The translations under genes were made by a program, and so were the position numbers. DNA of 64,000 bases. Source: Mesorhizobium sp. C432A (lineage in GTDB: Bacteria; Pseudomonadota; Alphaproteobacteria; Rhizobiales; Rhizobiaceae). Under the pieces are notes generated by a model that did no database searches, was not told where the DNA came from, and saw only the letters and a list, made by a program, of their open reading frames with translations. Positions 45,435-54,526 of the stretch are shown here, piece by piece. Location: positions 310,001 through 374,000 of the forward strand of contig NZ_CP100470.1 of NCBI RefSeq assembly GCF_030323145.1. The letters are read 5' to 3'. Within the stretch, counting starts at the first letter, position 1. Each line of letters opens with the position of its first letter.

Positions 45435-47243
45435 CTAGAACGCTTCCGCAGGCAGCGCCATTAGCGTGTCCGCACCACTGGAAATGCGGGCGAGATGTGC
45501 CGATGTCTCGGGCATGATCCGCTCCATGAAGAAGCGCGCCGTCACCACCTTGTTGTCGTAGAAAGCCCCATTTTCGTGGACAGATTGGGAGCCATTGGCG
45601 CCGGTCTTGCCGAGCGCGGCCTTGGCCATCTGCGCCCACATGTAGCCGAGCGCCACAAGGCCAAAGAGATGCATGTAGTCGGTGGATGCGGCGCCGGCAT
45701 TGTCGGGCTTGGCCATGCCGTTCTGCACCAGCCACATCGTCGCCGCCTGCAGATCGTTGAGGCCCTTCTTCAACGCCTTGGTGAACGGCGCCAGCTTCTC
45801 GTCGGCACGGTTCTCCTCGCAGAACTCGCCGACGTCCTTGAAGAAAGCCTGCACTGCGCGGCCGCCATTCAGGCCAAGCTTGCGGCCGACAAGGTCGAGC
45901 GCCTGGATGCCGTTGGCGCCTTCATAGATCATGGCGATGCGGGCATCGCGCACGAATTGGCTCATGCCGTGTTCTTCGATATAGCCGTGGCCGCCGAACA
46001 CCTGCTGCGCCATGACGGCATGGTCGAAGCCCTTGTCGGTGAGCACGCCCTTGATCACCGGCGTCAGCAGGCCTGTATAGTCGTCGGCCGCCTGGCGATC
46101 CTTGTCGTCGGCGGAGCGGTGGGCGATGTCGGACTTGATCGCCGTCCACAGCGCCAGCGCGCGGCCGGCCTCGTTGAAGGCCTTCATGGTCATCAGCGAG
46201 CGGCGGATGTCGGGATGGACGATGATCGGATCGGCTTGTCTGTCCGGCGCCTTGGCGCCCGACAGCGAGCGGCCCTGCAGCCGGTCCTTGGCGTAGGAGA
46301 CCGCGTTCTGGTAGGCGATCTCGGACAGCGACAGGCCCTGCAGGCCGACGCCGAGGCGGGCTTCGTTCATCATCGTGAACATCGCCTTCAGGCCGCCATT
46401 GGCCTCACCGAGCAGCGTGCCTTCGGCCTCGTCATAATTCATGACGCAAGTCGAATTGCCGTGTATGCCCATCTTCTCCTCGATCGACCCGCAGGAGAGC
46501 GTGTTCTTCTCGCCCGGATTGCCCGAGGCATCGAGCTTCAGCTTTGGCACGATGAACAGCGAGATCCCCTTCACGCCTGCCGGCGCACCTTCGATGCGGG
46601 CCAACACGAGATGGACGATGTTTTCCGACATGTCGTGCTCGCCGGCCGAGATGAAGATCTTCTGGCCTGAGATCTTGTAGGTGCCGTTGCCGTTCGGCAC
46701 CGCCTTGGTGCGCAGCAGGCCGAGATCGGTGCCGCAATGCGGCTCGGTCAGGTTCATGGTACCGGTCCAGGACCCCTCGACCAGCTTCGGCAGCCATGTC
46801 GCCTTCTGCTCGTCGGTACCGTGTGTGATGATCGCAGCGATAGCGCCTTGAGTCAGGCCGGGATACATCATCAGCGCCATGTTGGCCGAAACCATGTATT
46901 CGGCAACCGCGGTGTGCACGGCATAGGGCAGCCCCTGGCCGCCGAACTCGATGGGCGCCGCCAGTCCCATCCAGCCGCCTTCGCGATACTGGTCGTAGGC
47001 TTCCTTGAAGCCCTTCGGCGTAATCACCGAGCCGTCCTCATGGCGCACGCAGCCTTCGATGTCACCGACGCGGTTCAGAGGATGCATAACGTTTTCGGCG
47101 AGCTTGGCGCCTTCGGCGAGGATCGCCTCGACAACGTCGGGCGTCGCGTCGGCAAACCCGGGAAGGTTGGAATATCGCTGATAACCCAGCACCTCGTTGA
47201 GCACGAACAGCGTGTCCTGGACCGGCGCCCTGTAGATCGGCAT
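45435..47243 (-). CDS. Acyl-CoA dehydrogenase with extra C-terminal domain (FadE/DmdC-like)
   Basis: 602 residues. Begins [20 protein letters not shown], the hallmark N-terminus of the ~600-residue acyl-CoA dehydrogenases related to Dmd[21 protein letters not shown] is the FAD signature, and [19 protein letters not shown] carries the catalytic Glu. The C-terminal ~130 residues form the extra helical domain. Start at 47243 has GGAGGA 5 bases upstream; the longer frame to 47486 runs through two palindromes. First gene of the cluster; its promoter region holds a candidate MerR-type operator. Confidence 0.93.
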   Translation of the reverse strand: MPIYRAPVQDTLFVLNEVLGYQRYSNLPGFADATPDVVEAILAEGAKLAENVMHPLNRVGDIEGCVRHEDGSVITPKGFKEAYDQYREGGWMGLAAPIEFGGQGLPYAVHTAVAEYMVSANMALMMYPGLTQGAIAAIITHGTDEQKATWLPKLVEGSWTGTMNLTEPHCGTDLGLLRTKAVPNGNGTYKISGQKIFISAGEHDMSENIVHLVLARIEGAPAGVKGISLFIVPKLKLDASGNPGEKNTLSCGSIEEKMGIHGNSTCVMNYDEAEGTLLGEANGGLKAMFTMMNEARLGVGLQGLSLSEIAYQNAVSYAKDRLQGRSLSGAKAPDRQADPIIVHPDIRRSLMTMKAFNEAGRALALWTAIKSDIAHRSADDKDRQAADDYTGLLTPVIKGVLTDKGFDHAVMAQQVFGGHGYIEEHGMSQFVRDARIAMIYEGANGIQALDLVGRKLGLNGGRAVQAFFKDVGEFCEENRADEKLAPFTKALKKGLNDLQAATMWLVQNGMAKPDNAGAASTDYMHLFGLVALGYMWAQMAKAALGKTGANGSQSVHENGAFYDNKVVTARFFMERIMPETSAHLARISSGADTLMALPAEAF

Positions 47244-47340
47244 GTGTTCCTCCACCATGCGGGTCTTGGCCGCGAGATCGGGCCCCGAACATGAGGTTGG
47301 GGCGGCACGCCGGCCAATGTCGAAAGCGAGATAGCAAAAA

Positions 47341-47362
47341 TTGACGTTTGCGTAAACGTCAA
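47341..47362. promoter_or_regulatory. Palindromic operator candidate upstream of the beta-oxidation genes
   Basis: TTGACGTTT and AAACGTCAA are perfect 9-base complements with spacer GCGT. The 16-mer TTTGCGTAAACGTCAA in it matches CTTACGTTTACGTCAA before the MerR gene (48099-48114) at 13 of 16 bases. It lies ~100 bases before the acyl-CoA dehydrogenase start, suggesting control by that MerR protein. Confidence 0.6.
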
Positions 47363-47383
47363 TTTTGTCGCCGGGACAAAATT
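47361..47383. promoter_or_regulatory. Second palindrome adjoining the operator
   Basis: AATTTTGTC and GACAAAATT are perfect 9-base complements with spacer GCCGG. It overlaps the first palindrome by two bases and differs in sequence, so it may bind another regulator. Confidence 0.45.
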
Positions 47384-47448
47384 TACCTATGCCAGCCTGT
47401 CGCACGAGCGGTGCATGGCTTTGTGCAAAGCGAGGGGGGTCAAACAAA

Positions 47449-47478
47449 AAGAGCCGCGCGGGCGGCCGCGCGGCTCTT
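47449..47478 (-). terminator. Rho-independent terminator of the MerR gene
   Basis: A perfect 13-bp stem AAGAGCCGCGCGG / CCGCGCGGCTCTT with a four-base loop, followed on the minus strand by TTTTTGTTTG. It begins 36 bases after the MerR gene stop and separates it from the acyl-CoA dehydrogenase promoter. Confidence 0.88.
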
Positions 47479-47514
47479 AAGTTCAAAGCTTTCGCCGGGA
47501 GCTGCGGAGCAAAA

Positions 47515-47973
47515 TCAGCTGGCGGCGCTGGCCGGGGCCGAACGCTCGGACAGCATCTGGCGCACGGCCGACATCGAGCCGCTCAGCTCGTTGATGGCGT
47601 CGTCGATCAGCGCGCGCTGCTTCTGCAGGCGGGCTAGCTGCTTCTCCGACTTGTCGAGAGCCAGCCGCAATTGCTTGGTGTTGGATCCCGTGGGATCGTA
47701 GAGATCCATCATCTGCTTGACGTCGCGCAGCGAGAACCCGACCTTGCGGCCGAGCAGGATCAGCTTCAGCCGCGCCTTGTCGCGGCGCGTGTAGAGGCGC
47801 GTTGCCCCATCGCGTTTCGGATTGAGCAGGCCCTTGTCTTCATAGAAACGCAGCGTGCGCAGCGTCACGCCGTATTTCTTGGCCATCTCGCCGATGCGCA
47901 CGAGCTCCTCACTGGCTTCGGCAGACATATTGTTGGTGTTGGCCGCGGCTTCGCCGGGCGAAACAAGTTTCAT
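47515..47973 (-). CDS. MerR family regulator, likely of fatty/branched-chain acid degradation
   Basis: 152 residues. MerR HTH at ~22-90 ([60 protein letters not shown]), then a dimerisation helix ([20 protein letters not shown]). No cysteine metal site is seen, which argues against a metal sensor. Resembles LiuR/SoxR-like regulators placed next to acyl-CoA catabolic genes. The start at 47973 gives [15 protein letters not shown]; a later ATG at 47928 is possible. Candidate operators occur upstream of itself and of the beta-oxidation genes. Confidence 0.85.
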   Translation of the reverse strand: MKLVSPGEAAANTNNMSAEASEELVRIGEMAKKYGVTLRTLRFYEDKGLLNPKRDGATRLYTRRDKARLKLILLGRKVGFSLRDVKQMMDLYDPTGSNTKQLRLALDKSEKQLARLQKQRALIDDAINELSGSMSAVRQMLSERSAPASAAS

Positions 47974-48098
47974 AGTCACTGGCTTTCCCCTGTCGTGGCA
48001 TCGCGGTCTCGGACCTTGCAACGCCTGAGTGGAAGCGGGGGCATGCTTCCAGTCGTGGTTTCAACTAATTCATCGCAAAAGGCACGAACGGCGCCCCT

Positions 48099-48114
48099 CT
48101 TACGTTTACGTCAA
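48099..48114. promoter_or_regulatory. Operator-like site upstream of the MerR gene
   Basis: CTTACGTTTACGTCAA, 126 bases before the MerR start, shares 13 of 16 bases with the site at 47347-47362. Position suggests autoregulation. The remaining part of the 479-bp space 47974-48452 holds no clear gene. Confidence 0.5.
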
Positions 48115-48233
48115 TTCTATATCGATAGCCGCCGCATGACGCAAGGGCGTTCTGGGATTGCGAAACCTTATGCCGCACCCCCGGCGCCGGGTCCGAACGG
48201 GCACCGCCTGTATTTCAGCAATGCCGTAACTTC

Positions 48234-48247
48234 TTAAGCTTGGTTAA
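48234..48247 (+). promoter_or_regulatory. CtrA-like TTAA-N6-TTAA motif upstream of the PodJ-like gene
   Basis: TTAAGCTTGGTTAA. On the other strand it reads TTAACCAAGC, close to the CtrA half-site TTAACCAT; the spacer is one base shorter than the TTAA-N7-TTAA consensus. It lies ~206 bases before the start codon. Weak evidence alone. Confidence 0.3.
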
Positions 48248-48452
48248 CACCTTGTTTACCACGATGGGTGAAATGTGCGGATGTCGGTCACCCGTGTTTA
48301 TCCTGTAGCGAATTTTTCACGGTTTTTCGGAGAGCGGGCCTGGCCCGGGAAGCTCGTCTTCCGCCGCAGCAGTGCCGCGCGGCCGCCTTCGTTCCCGACA
48401 AGGACTTGGGAAACTGGCAGCAAGCCGGCCATTCTGAAAAACGGATGCATCG

Positions 48453-51400
48453 ATGAACAGCAAGCGGTCCTATCTCGATACACTCAACGCCGGCAGGCCG
48501 CGCAGGCCGAACACCACACTTGATGAATTGAACCGCTCGCTGGAAACGCTGGAGCAGCGGCTGGAGCGCAAGCGCGAGGACGCCGCCGAGCGCTTCGATC
48601 CGCGCCGGCCGCCGGCAGAGCCGCGCTACGCAAGCGCCCAGCCCTACGCCCCGCCGCGCTGGTACGAGGACCCGCAGCCCACGCCGCGGCCGAAAGGCGC
48701 CGGGCCGGCCGGCTTCGACCAGAACTATCAGGCGATCGCGCGCGACATCGACCGCGTGCGCGGCCAGGAAGACAGCGTCGCCGTGGTCGGCAAGATCGCC
48801 GGCGAATTGCGTGGCCTGCGCGAGGAACTGCGCCATCAGATGACGGCCGGCCTGCAGCGCGAATTCGCCGCGTTGCGCAAGGACATCGAACGGGCCTTCC
48901 AGGCGAGCAACCAATCGGGTGGTCAGGCAGGCGGCTTGCCCGGCAAGGGCAGCGCCGAACTCGGCGTCGAATTCGAGCGGCTGTCCGGCGCAATCCAGAC
49001 GCTGGCCGAGAAGAGCGACGACCGAAGCGTCAACATGCTGCGGCTCGAGCTCGAGCAGGTAAAGACGGCGCTCGACACATTGGCGCGCGAGGAAAGCGTG
49101 CTGAAGGTCGACCGCCGCTGGGACGATTTCGACCGCCGCTGGAGCGCGTTCGAGGACCGTGTCGACGCCGACCAGCGCAACCGTGCCGACGGCCCCGGAT
49201 TTTCGGCCCTGACCGACCGGCTCGAACAGATCAGCAATGCCGTCCACAATCTGCCGGAATCGCTGTCGCTGCGCTCGATGGAAGAAAAGGTCCGCACCCT
49301 TGCCGGCGCCGTCGATCATTTCGTCAGCCAGCAGAGCAACCGCGGCGGCGACACGCTTGGCCTGATCGACGAACGGCTTGATGAGATTTCGCGCGCCATC
49401 GTCGCCTCGACCGTCGCCGCACAGGCCAATTCCTTCGACCCCGAACCCTTTGAACGCATCGAGAAGCGGATCGCCTCGCTGGCGCAGCAGATCGAGGAAG
49501 TCGTGCAGGTTCGTCCGAGCGGCGAGGTTCTCGACCGTCTCAGCACGCTGTCGAACAGGGTCGACGAGCTTGCCGGCCGCGCCAATCTGCCGGAACAGGC
49601 GATGGAGCGCCTCGGCAAGCAGATCGCGATGATCGCCGACAAGATCGACCGCGCCCCGGCCATGCCCGACGCCGACTATATCTTCCAGGGTCTGGAACAG
49701 CGCTTCGACGTGCTGTCGGGCATGATGGAACGTCGGCAGGGCGATGCCATCGAACAGGGCAACATGCTGTTTCGCGATCTCGAGCGGCGGCTGGACGAGG
49801 TTGCCGACCGGCTGGACCAGCGCCAGCCGCAGGCTGACAGCGCCGGCATCATGGACGCCATCGACGCACGCTTCACCGCGCTCGCCCAACGCATGGAGAC
49901 GCGCATTCCCGATCCTGCCAACGAGGCGGCGATCCGCGGCCTGGAAAGCCGGCTCGAAGACATTTCAAGCCGGCTGGAATCGTCGGCCGCGCAGGTCGCC
50001 GGCATCGATCCGGCACTGATCCGCAGCCTTGAGGCGCAGGTCTCCAGCCTATCGGCGCATCTGTCGAAGCCCGGCACGCCGCTGCCGGAATTCGAGGACA
50101 TCAGCCCGCGCCTCAACGAAATCGAGAAGTCGCTGGCCGGAACCCGCGAATCCATCATGGGCGCGGCACGCGAAGCAGCCGAGAGCGCCGTGCGCTCGCT
50201 GGCAGATTCCAACGCCAACACCGCGGCCGTTACCGGCCTTGCTCAGGATCTGAAGACGCTGGAAGCGCTGACGCGCCGTTCGGACGAGCGCAATTCACGG
50301 ACATTCGAGGCTATCCACGACACGTTGCTCAAGATCGTCGATCGTCTGGGCTCGCTGGAGACCAGCGAACCGGCCGAGGCGGTGAGCGAGCTTCTGGATG
50401 CCCAGGCCGAGCCGGCGCGGCGGGCCCGCGCTGCACGCGCCTCCAAGATTTCGGTGCAGGACGCGCCGTCGATGAATATCGACCAGCCGCTGCCGCTGAC
50501 CGGAGACATGGCCGATCTCGACGGCCGCGCCGCCGCCATCATGCGCAGCGAGCCGGATATGCGCGCCGACCCGGGTACGCGTAGCGACCCGGTCATGGGC
50601 AGCGAACCCGTACGGCGCTCGCCAGCCGAGGCTGCCGCGGCCGCTGCCCAGGCAGCGCTCGGTTCCGACAGGATTGCCGAGAAAGGCGAAGCCACGGCCA
50701 AGAAGTCGCTGTTCGGTGGATTTGCGCGCGCCTTCAGGGGCAAGAAGCCGGCTGACATGCCGCCGCTTGCCGGCTCGGGGCCCAATGTCGACCTGCCGAG
50801 CGTCGATCTCGACGAGCCGCTCGATCCGAAGCTCGCCAACCGGCCGTTGGAGCCGGGCTCCGGCGCGCCCGACCTCAACGCCATCATGAAGCGCGTACGC
50901 GACGAACGTGGCCCACCGGTGCGCCAAAACTCCGGCGATGCGTCGAAATCCGACTTCATTGCCGCGGCCAGGCGCGCGGCGCAGGCCGCGGCCGCCGAGG
51001 CCGACGCGTTGAAACGCCAGTCTACCATGAAGGGCCCGGTCAAGGCGCTTCGTATCGGCGACCTGCTCAAGGCGCGGCGCAAGCCGATCCTGATGGGAGC
51101 GGTCGCGATCATGCTGGCGCTTGCCGGCCTCCAGTTGGGCAAGGCCTTCTTCGCCGACCCGGTCGAGGTCGCAAGCAACGATACAGCGCCGATCGTCGCC
51201 TCGCAGCCGGTCGAGACTGCCTCGGTCAACGCTGCCAGCCAACCCAAGGCAGAACAGCAGGTGGCCGTTCAGGACGTGCCGGCCCGGATCGTCAGGCAGG
51301 CGGAGCCCACGGAACCGCCAGCTGGCAACGATGCGCCAATGAATGCGGCCTCGGTCGCTGGGCCCGAAGTGCCGGCGGTGGAGCCCGCGCCAGCGCCGAT

Positions 51401-52442
51401 GGCTTTGGCCGATCCGGCCCCCGCGCCAAATGCAATGCTGCCGACCACCGCCACTGCGGAACCGGCGGCTGCCGACGCGCAGCCTGCGGCCGCCGTCATG
51501 GCGCCCTCGGCCTCGGATACGACGGCCTCGGATACTACCGGCGCCGTTCCGCCGGCTGATGCCGCGGTAGCACCTGTCGTGGCCAAGATAGACGTTCCGG
51601 CCGATGCCGGCCCGCAAGCCTTGCGCGACGCGGCTGCCGGCGGTGACGCCAAGGCGCTGTTCGAGCTCGGTTCGCGCTATGCTGAATCGCGCGGCGTCAA
51701 GGAAGACATGGCGGCAGCGGCCAAATGGTACGAAAAGTCGGCCGAGCTCGGCTTCGCACCGGCGGAATACCGCATCGGCAATTTCTACGAGAAGGGCATC
51801 GGCGTCACGCGCGACGTCAAGAAGGCAAAGACCTTCTACCAGCTCGCCGCCGCGCAGGGTAATGCCAGCGCCATGCACAATCTGGCCGTTCTGTTTGCCA
51901 TGGCCGCCGACGGCGTGACCGACAATGAATCGGCCGCGCACTGGTTTCAGGCGGCGGCCGATGTCGGCGTCAAGGACAGCCAGTTCAATCTCGGCATCCT
52001 GGCGGCAAAGGGCGTCGGCATGAAGCAGAGCCTGGAGGAATCCTACAAATGGTTCGCGCTCGTCGCCAAGACCGGCGACAAGGATGCGGCTGCAAAGCGC
52101 GACGAAGTCGCCACTGCGCTGCGCCCCGAACAGCTGGAGCGGGCGCGCGCCGCCACGGAACTGTGGAAGCCGAAGCCGCTCGACCCGGCGTCCAACTCGG
52201 CCGACATTCCTGAATCCTGGCAGGAAGGCACGCCGCAGACCACCGCCAGCGTCGACATGAAGAAGGCGGTCAAGAACATCCAGCTCATCCTCAACAAGAA
52301 CGGCTACGATGCCGGCGGCGCCGATGGCGTGATGGGCGGCAAGACCAAGACCGCAATCATGGCTTTCCAGACCGACAACAAGATGCAGGCGACCGGCGAA
52401 ATCGACGAAAAGCTGGTGAAGGCGCTGCTGGCGCACAAATAA
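48453..52442 (+). CDS. PodJ-like polar localisation protein (coiled coil, TM, Sel1 repeats, peptidoglycan-binding domain)
   Basis: 1329 residues. Residues ~15-650 are long coiled coils rich in Glu/Arg (LEQRLERKREDAAERFD, EFERLSGAIQTLAEKSDD). Next are a charged linker, one TM helix at ~876-895 (ILMGAVAIMLALAGLQLGKA) and an Ala/Pro-rich periplasmic linker. Sel1 repeats occupy ~1060-1215 (DAKALFELGSRYAESRGVKE, AEYRIGNFYEKGIGVTRDVK), and a PG-binding domain ends the protein (NIQLILNKNGYDAGGADGVM). This order is that of PodJ, which organises a cell pole in Caulobacter. ATG at 48453; Shine-Dalgarno weak. Confidence 0.85.
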   Translation: MNSKRSYLDTLNAGRPRRPNTTLDELNRSLETLEQRLERKREDAAERFDPRRPPAEPRYASAQPYAPPRWYEDPQPTPRPKGAGPAGFDQNYQAIARDIDRVRGQEDSVAVVGKIAGELRGLREELRHQMTAGLQREFAALRKDIERAFQASNQSGGQAGGLPGKGSAELGVEFERLSGAIQTLAEKSDDRSVNMLRLELEQVKTALDTLAREESVLKVDRRWDDFDRRWSAFEDRVDADQRNRADGPGFSALTDRLEQISNAVHNLPESLSLRSMEEKVRTLAGAVDHFVSQQSNRGGDTLGLIDERLDEISRAIVASTVAAQANSFDPEPFERIEKRIASLAQQIEEVVQVRPSGEVLDRLSTLSNRVDELAGRANLPEQAMERLGKQIAMIADKIDRAPAMPDADYIFQGLEQRFDVLSGMMERRQGDAIEQGNMLFRDLERRLDEVADRLDQRQPQADSAGIMDAIDARFTALAQRMETRIPDPANEAAIRGLESRLEDISSRLESSAAQVAGIDPALIRSLEAQVSSLSAHLSKPGTPLPEFEDISPRLNEIEKSLAGTRESIMGAAREAAESAVRSLADSNANTAAVTGLAQDLKTLEALTRRSDERNSRTFEAIHDTLLKIVDRLGSLETSEPAEAVSELLDAQAEPARRARAARASKISVQDAPSMNIDQPLPLTGDMADLDGRAAAIMRSEPDMRADPGTRSDPVMGSEPVRRSPAEAAAAAAQAALGSDRIAEKGEATAKKSLFGGFARAFRGKKPADMPPLAGSGPNVDLPSVDLDEPLDPKLANRPLEPGSGAPDLNAIMKRVRDERGPPVRQNSGDASKSDFIAAARRAAQAAAAEADALKRQSTMKGPVKALRIGDLLKARRKPILMGAVAIMLALAGLQLGKAFFADPVEVASNDTAPIVASQPVETASVNAASQPKAEQQVAVQDVPARIVRQAEPTEPPAGNDAPMNAASVAGPEVPAVEPAPAPMALADPAPAPNAMLPTTATAEPAAADAQPAAAVMAPSASDTTASDTTGAVPPADAAVAPVVAKIDVPADAGPQALRDAAAGGDAKALFELGSRYAESRGVKEDMAAAAKWYEKSAELGFAPAEYRIGNFYEKGIGVTRDVKKAKTFYQLAAAQGNASAMHNLAVLFAMAADGVTDNESAAHWFQAAADVGVKDSQFNLGILAAKGVGMKQSLEESYKWFALVAKTGDKDAAAKRDEVATALRPEQLERARAATELWKPKPLDPASNSADIPESWQEGTPQTTASVDMKKAVKNIQLILNKNGYDAGGADGVMGGKTKTAIMAFQTDNKMQATGEIDEKLVKALLAHK

Positions 52443-52450
52443 CGGCAGAT

Positions 52451-52468
52451 GCGTCGCTAACGCGACGC
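52451..52468 (+). terminator. Hairpin after the PodJ-like gene
   Basis: GCGTCGC, loop TAAC and GCGACGC form a perfect 7-bp stem eight bases after the stop. No long T tract, so termination strength is uncertain. Confidence 0.5.
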
Positions 52469-52635
52469 CCTTGCCATACATTTGCCTGTTAACTGCTTGA
52501 GATGTTTTTTGTTTCGGTAGGGCGACGGGGTTTGATCCCACTGCCCCGGCGGTGCAAGAAAGAATTGGCTTTTCGGTGCGACAATGCCCTGGAATGGCTG
52601 CAATCGCCGACAGGCAAACTGATCGAGACTGACGG

Positions 52636-53559
52636 GTGGGCATCTATCTCCCGATCGCGGAAATTTCCGTCAACGTCTTCGTGCTGCTGGCAATGGGCGC
52701 GGCGGTGGGTTTCCTGTCGGGCATGTTCGGGGTCGGTGGCGGCTTTCTGATCACGCCGCTCTTGATCTTCTACAACATCCCGCCGGCAATCGCCGTTGCT
52801 ACCGGTGCCAACCAGGTTATCGCCTCCTCCTTCTCCGGCGCGCTGTCGCACATGAAGCGCGGCACGCTCGACTTCAAGCTCGGCGGGGTGCTGCTGGCCG
52901 GCGGCATCGTAGGCTCGACCGGCGGTATCTTCGTCTTTGCCTTCCTGCGTCGGCTCGGCCAGCTCGATTTGTTTATCTCACTGCTTTACGTCGTGCTGCT
53001 TGGCACCGTCGGCGGGCTGATGCTGGTCGAGAGCGTCAATGCGCTGCGCGCGACGCGCAGCGGTGCGGCGCCGGTCTTGAAGAAATCCGGCCAGCACAAC
53101 TGGATCCACCGGCTGCCGCTGAAGATGCGCTTCAGGGCCTCGAAGCTGTTCGTCAGCGTCATTCCGGTGCTGGGGCTCGGCGCCGGCATCGGCTTCCTGT
53201 CGTCGATCATGGGTGTCGGTGGTGGCTTCATCATGGTGCCGGCGCTGATCTACCTCCTGAAAGTGCCGACCAACGTCGTCATCGGCACCTCGCTGTTCCA
53301 GATCATTTTCACCTCGGCCTACACCACGCTGGTCCACGCCACCACCAACCAGACGGTCGACGTCATGCTTGCCTTCCTGCTGATGGCGGGCGGCGTTGCC
53401 GGCGCGCAATATGGCACCAAGGCAGGACAGAAGCTGCGCGGCGAACAGCTCAGGGCACTGCTGGCGCTGCTGGTGCTGGCGGTTGCCATCCGGCTTGCCA
53501 TCGATCTCTTCGTCACGCCGCCAAACCTCTATTCGCTGACCGCCGCGGGCCTGAACTGA
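52636..53559 (+). CDS. TauE/SafE family transporter (sulfite/organosulfur exporter-like)
   Basis: 307 residues with ~8 membrane segments in two halves, each opening with the family glycine motif (GFLSGMFGVGGGFLITPLLI and GFLSSIMGVGGGFIMVPALI). The family moves anions such as sulfite or sulfoacetate. GTG start. It ends in a TGATG overlap with the next gene. A sulfite-oxidising operon candidate (soeABC) lies 3.4 kb downstream, which makes a sulfur substrate reasonable but not proven. Confidence 0.88.
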   Translation: MGIYLPIAEISVNVFVLLAMGAAVGFLSGMFGVGGGFLITPLLIFYNIPPAIAVATGANQVIASSFSGALSHMKRGTLDFKLGGVLLAGGIVGSTGGIFVFAFLRRLGQLDLFISLLYVVLLGTVGGLMLVESVNALRATRSGAAPVLKKSGQHNWIHRLPLKMRFRASKLFVSVIPVLGLGAGIGFLSSIMGVGGGFIMVPALIYLLKVPTNVVIGTSLFQIIFTSAYTTLVHATTNQTVDVMLAFLLMAGGVAGAQYGTKAGQKLRGEQLRALLALLVLAVAIRLAIDLFVTPPNLYSLTAAGLN

Positions 53560-54350
53560 TGCCGCGGTGGGGGATTTTTTCGGCCGCCGTTTTGCTTTTC
53601 GCCCTCGCTCTGCCGGCGGCAGCGCAATCGCCGAACCCCTTGCCGGAAGGCATCCAGATCGGTCTCTCCACCGACGCGGTGTCGATCACCGCCGGCTTTT
53701 CCGGCGCCGACCTGACCATTTTCGGTTCGCTGGAAAATCCCGACCCGCTGGTCGCGCGACAGGGGCGCTACGACGTCATCGTCGTGCTCGAAGGCCCGCC
53801 GCGGCCGGTGGTGGTGCGCCGCAAGGACCGGGTGCTCGGCGTCTGGGTCAATCTGGAATCCGAGACCTTCGAGAACGTGCCGGTATCCTACTCCGTCGCC
53901 ACGACGCGGCCGCTGCAGGACATCACCGAACCCAACAGCTACAAGCAGCTGTCGCTCGGCGCCTCCAACCTTTACATGCAGCCGGCCGAGGTAACCGACA
54001 GTCCGGCGACGATCGAGGAATTCACCGTGGCGCTGCGCGAGCGCAAGGCGGCGACCGGCCTCTATAGCGAGAATGTCGGCGGCGTGCAGTTCTTGTCGCA
54101 GAACCTGTTTCGCGCCACGGTGCGGCTGGCGCCCAACGTCCCGGTTGGAACCCATAAAGCCCGCGCGTTCCTGTTCAAGAGCGGTCTGTTCCTCAAGGAA
54201 AGCTCGGCCCAGCTCGAAATCCGCAAATCGGGCTTCGAACAGTCGATCTTCCGCGTCGCGCATGATTACTCGTTTCTCTACGGCGTCTTCTCCGTGTCGC
54301 TGGCCATGATCACCGGCTGGCTGGGCAGGCTGATTTTCCGCAGGGATTGA
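53559..54350 (+). CDS. TIGR02186 family membrane-anchored periplasmic protein
   Basis: 263 residues. Signal peptide MPRWGIFSAAVLLFALALPAAAQS, a periplasmic beta-rich domain (IQIGLSTDAVSITAGFSGAD, DVIVVLEGPPRPVVVRRKDR, VWVNLESETFENVPVSYSV) and a C-terminal membrane helix (FSVSLAMITGWLGRLIF). This is the conserved alphaproteobacterial family found beside TauE/SafE transporters, and the one-base overlap with the transporter gene shows coupling. Its function is unknown; an accessory or gating subunit of the transporter is my inference. Confidence 0.85.
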   Translation: MPRWGIFSAAVLLFALALPAAAQSPNPLPEGIQIGLSTDAVSITAGFSGADLTIFGSLENPDPLVARQGRYDVIVVLEGPPRPVVVRRKDRVLGVWVNLESETFENVPVSYSVATTRPLQDITEPNSYKQLSLGASNLYMQPAEVTDSPATIEEFTVALRERKAATGLYSENVGGVQFLSQNLFRATVRLAPNVPVGTHKARAFLFKSGLFLKESSAQLEIRKSGFEQSIFRVAHDYSFLYGVFSVSLAMITGWLGRLIFRRD

Positions 54351-54370
54351 CGCGCAGGACCCATTTCCGG

Positions 54371-54392
54371 GGAAAAGGGGTTCCCCTTTTCT
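54371..54392 (+). terminator. Terminator after the TauE/TIGR02186 pair
   Basis: GGAAAAGGGG-TT-CCCCTTTT is self-complementary over AAAAGGGG/CCCCTTTT and ends in a T run, 21 bases after the stop. Also part of a palindromic CATTTCCGGGGAAAAGGGG repeat-like stretch. Confidence 0.6.
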
Positions 54393-54526
54393 CAGTCTTG
54401 CGATAGACCGCCGCCTCCCAACCCTCGGGTAACACGCACAATCATTCGGCAGAGCGGTCAGGCCTCTGGACGGCGCGCGTCTTGCGGACGCCTGCCACAG
54501 CGACGACCCAATGACAGGAGGCTGCA

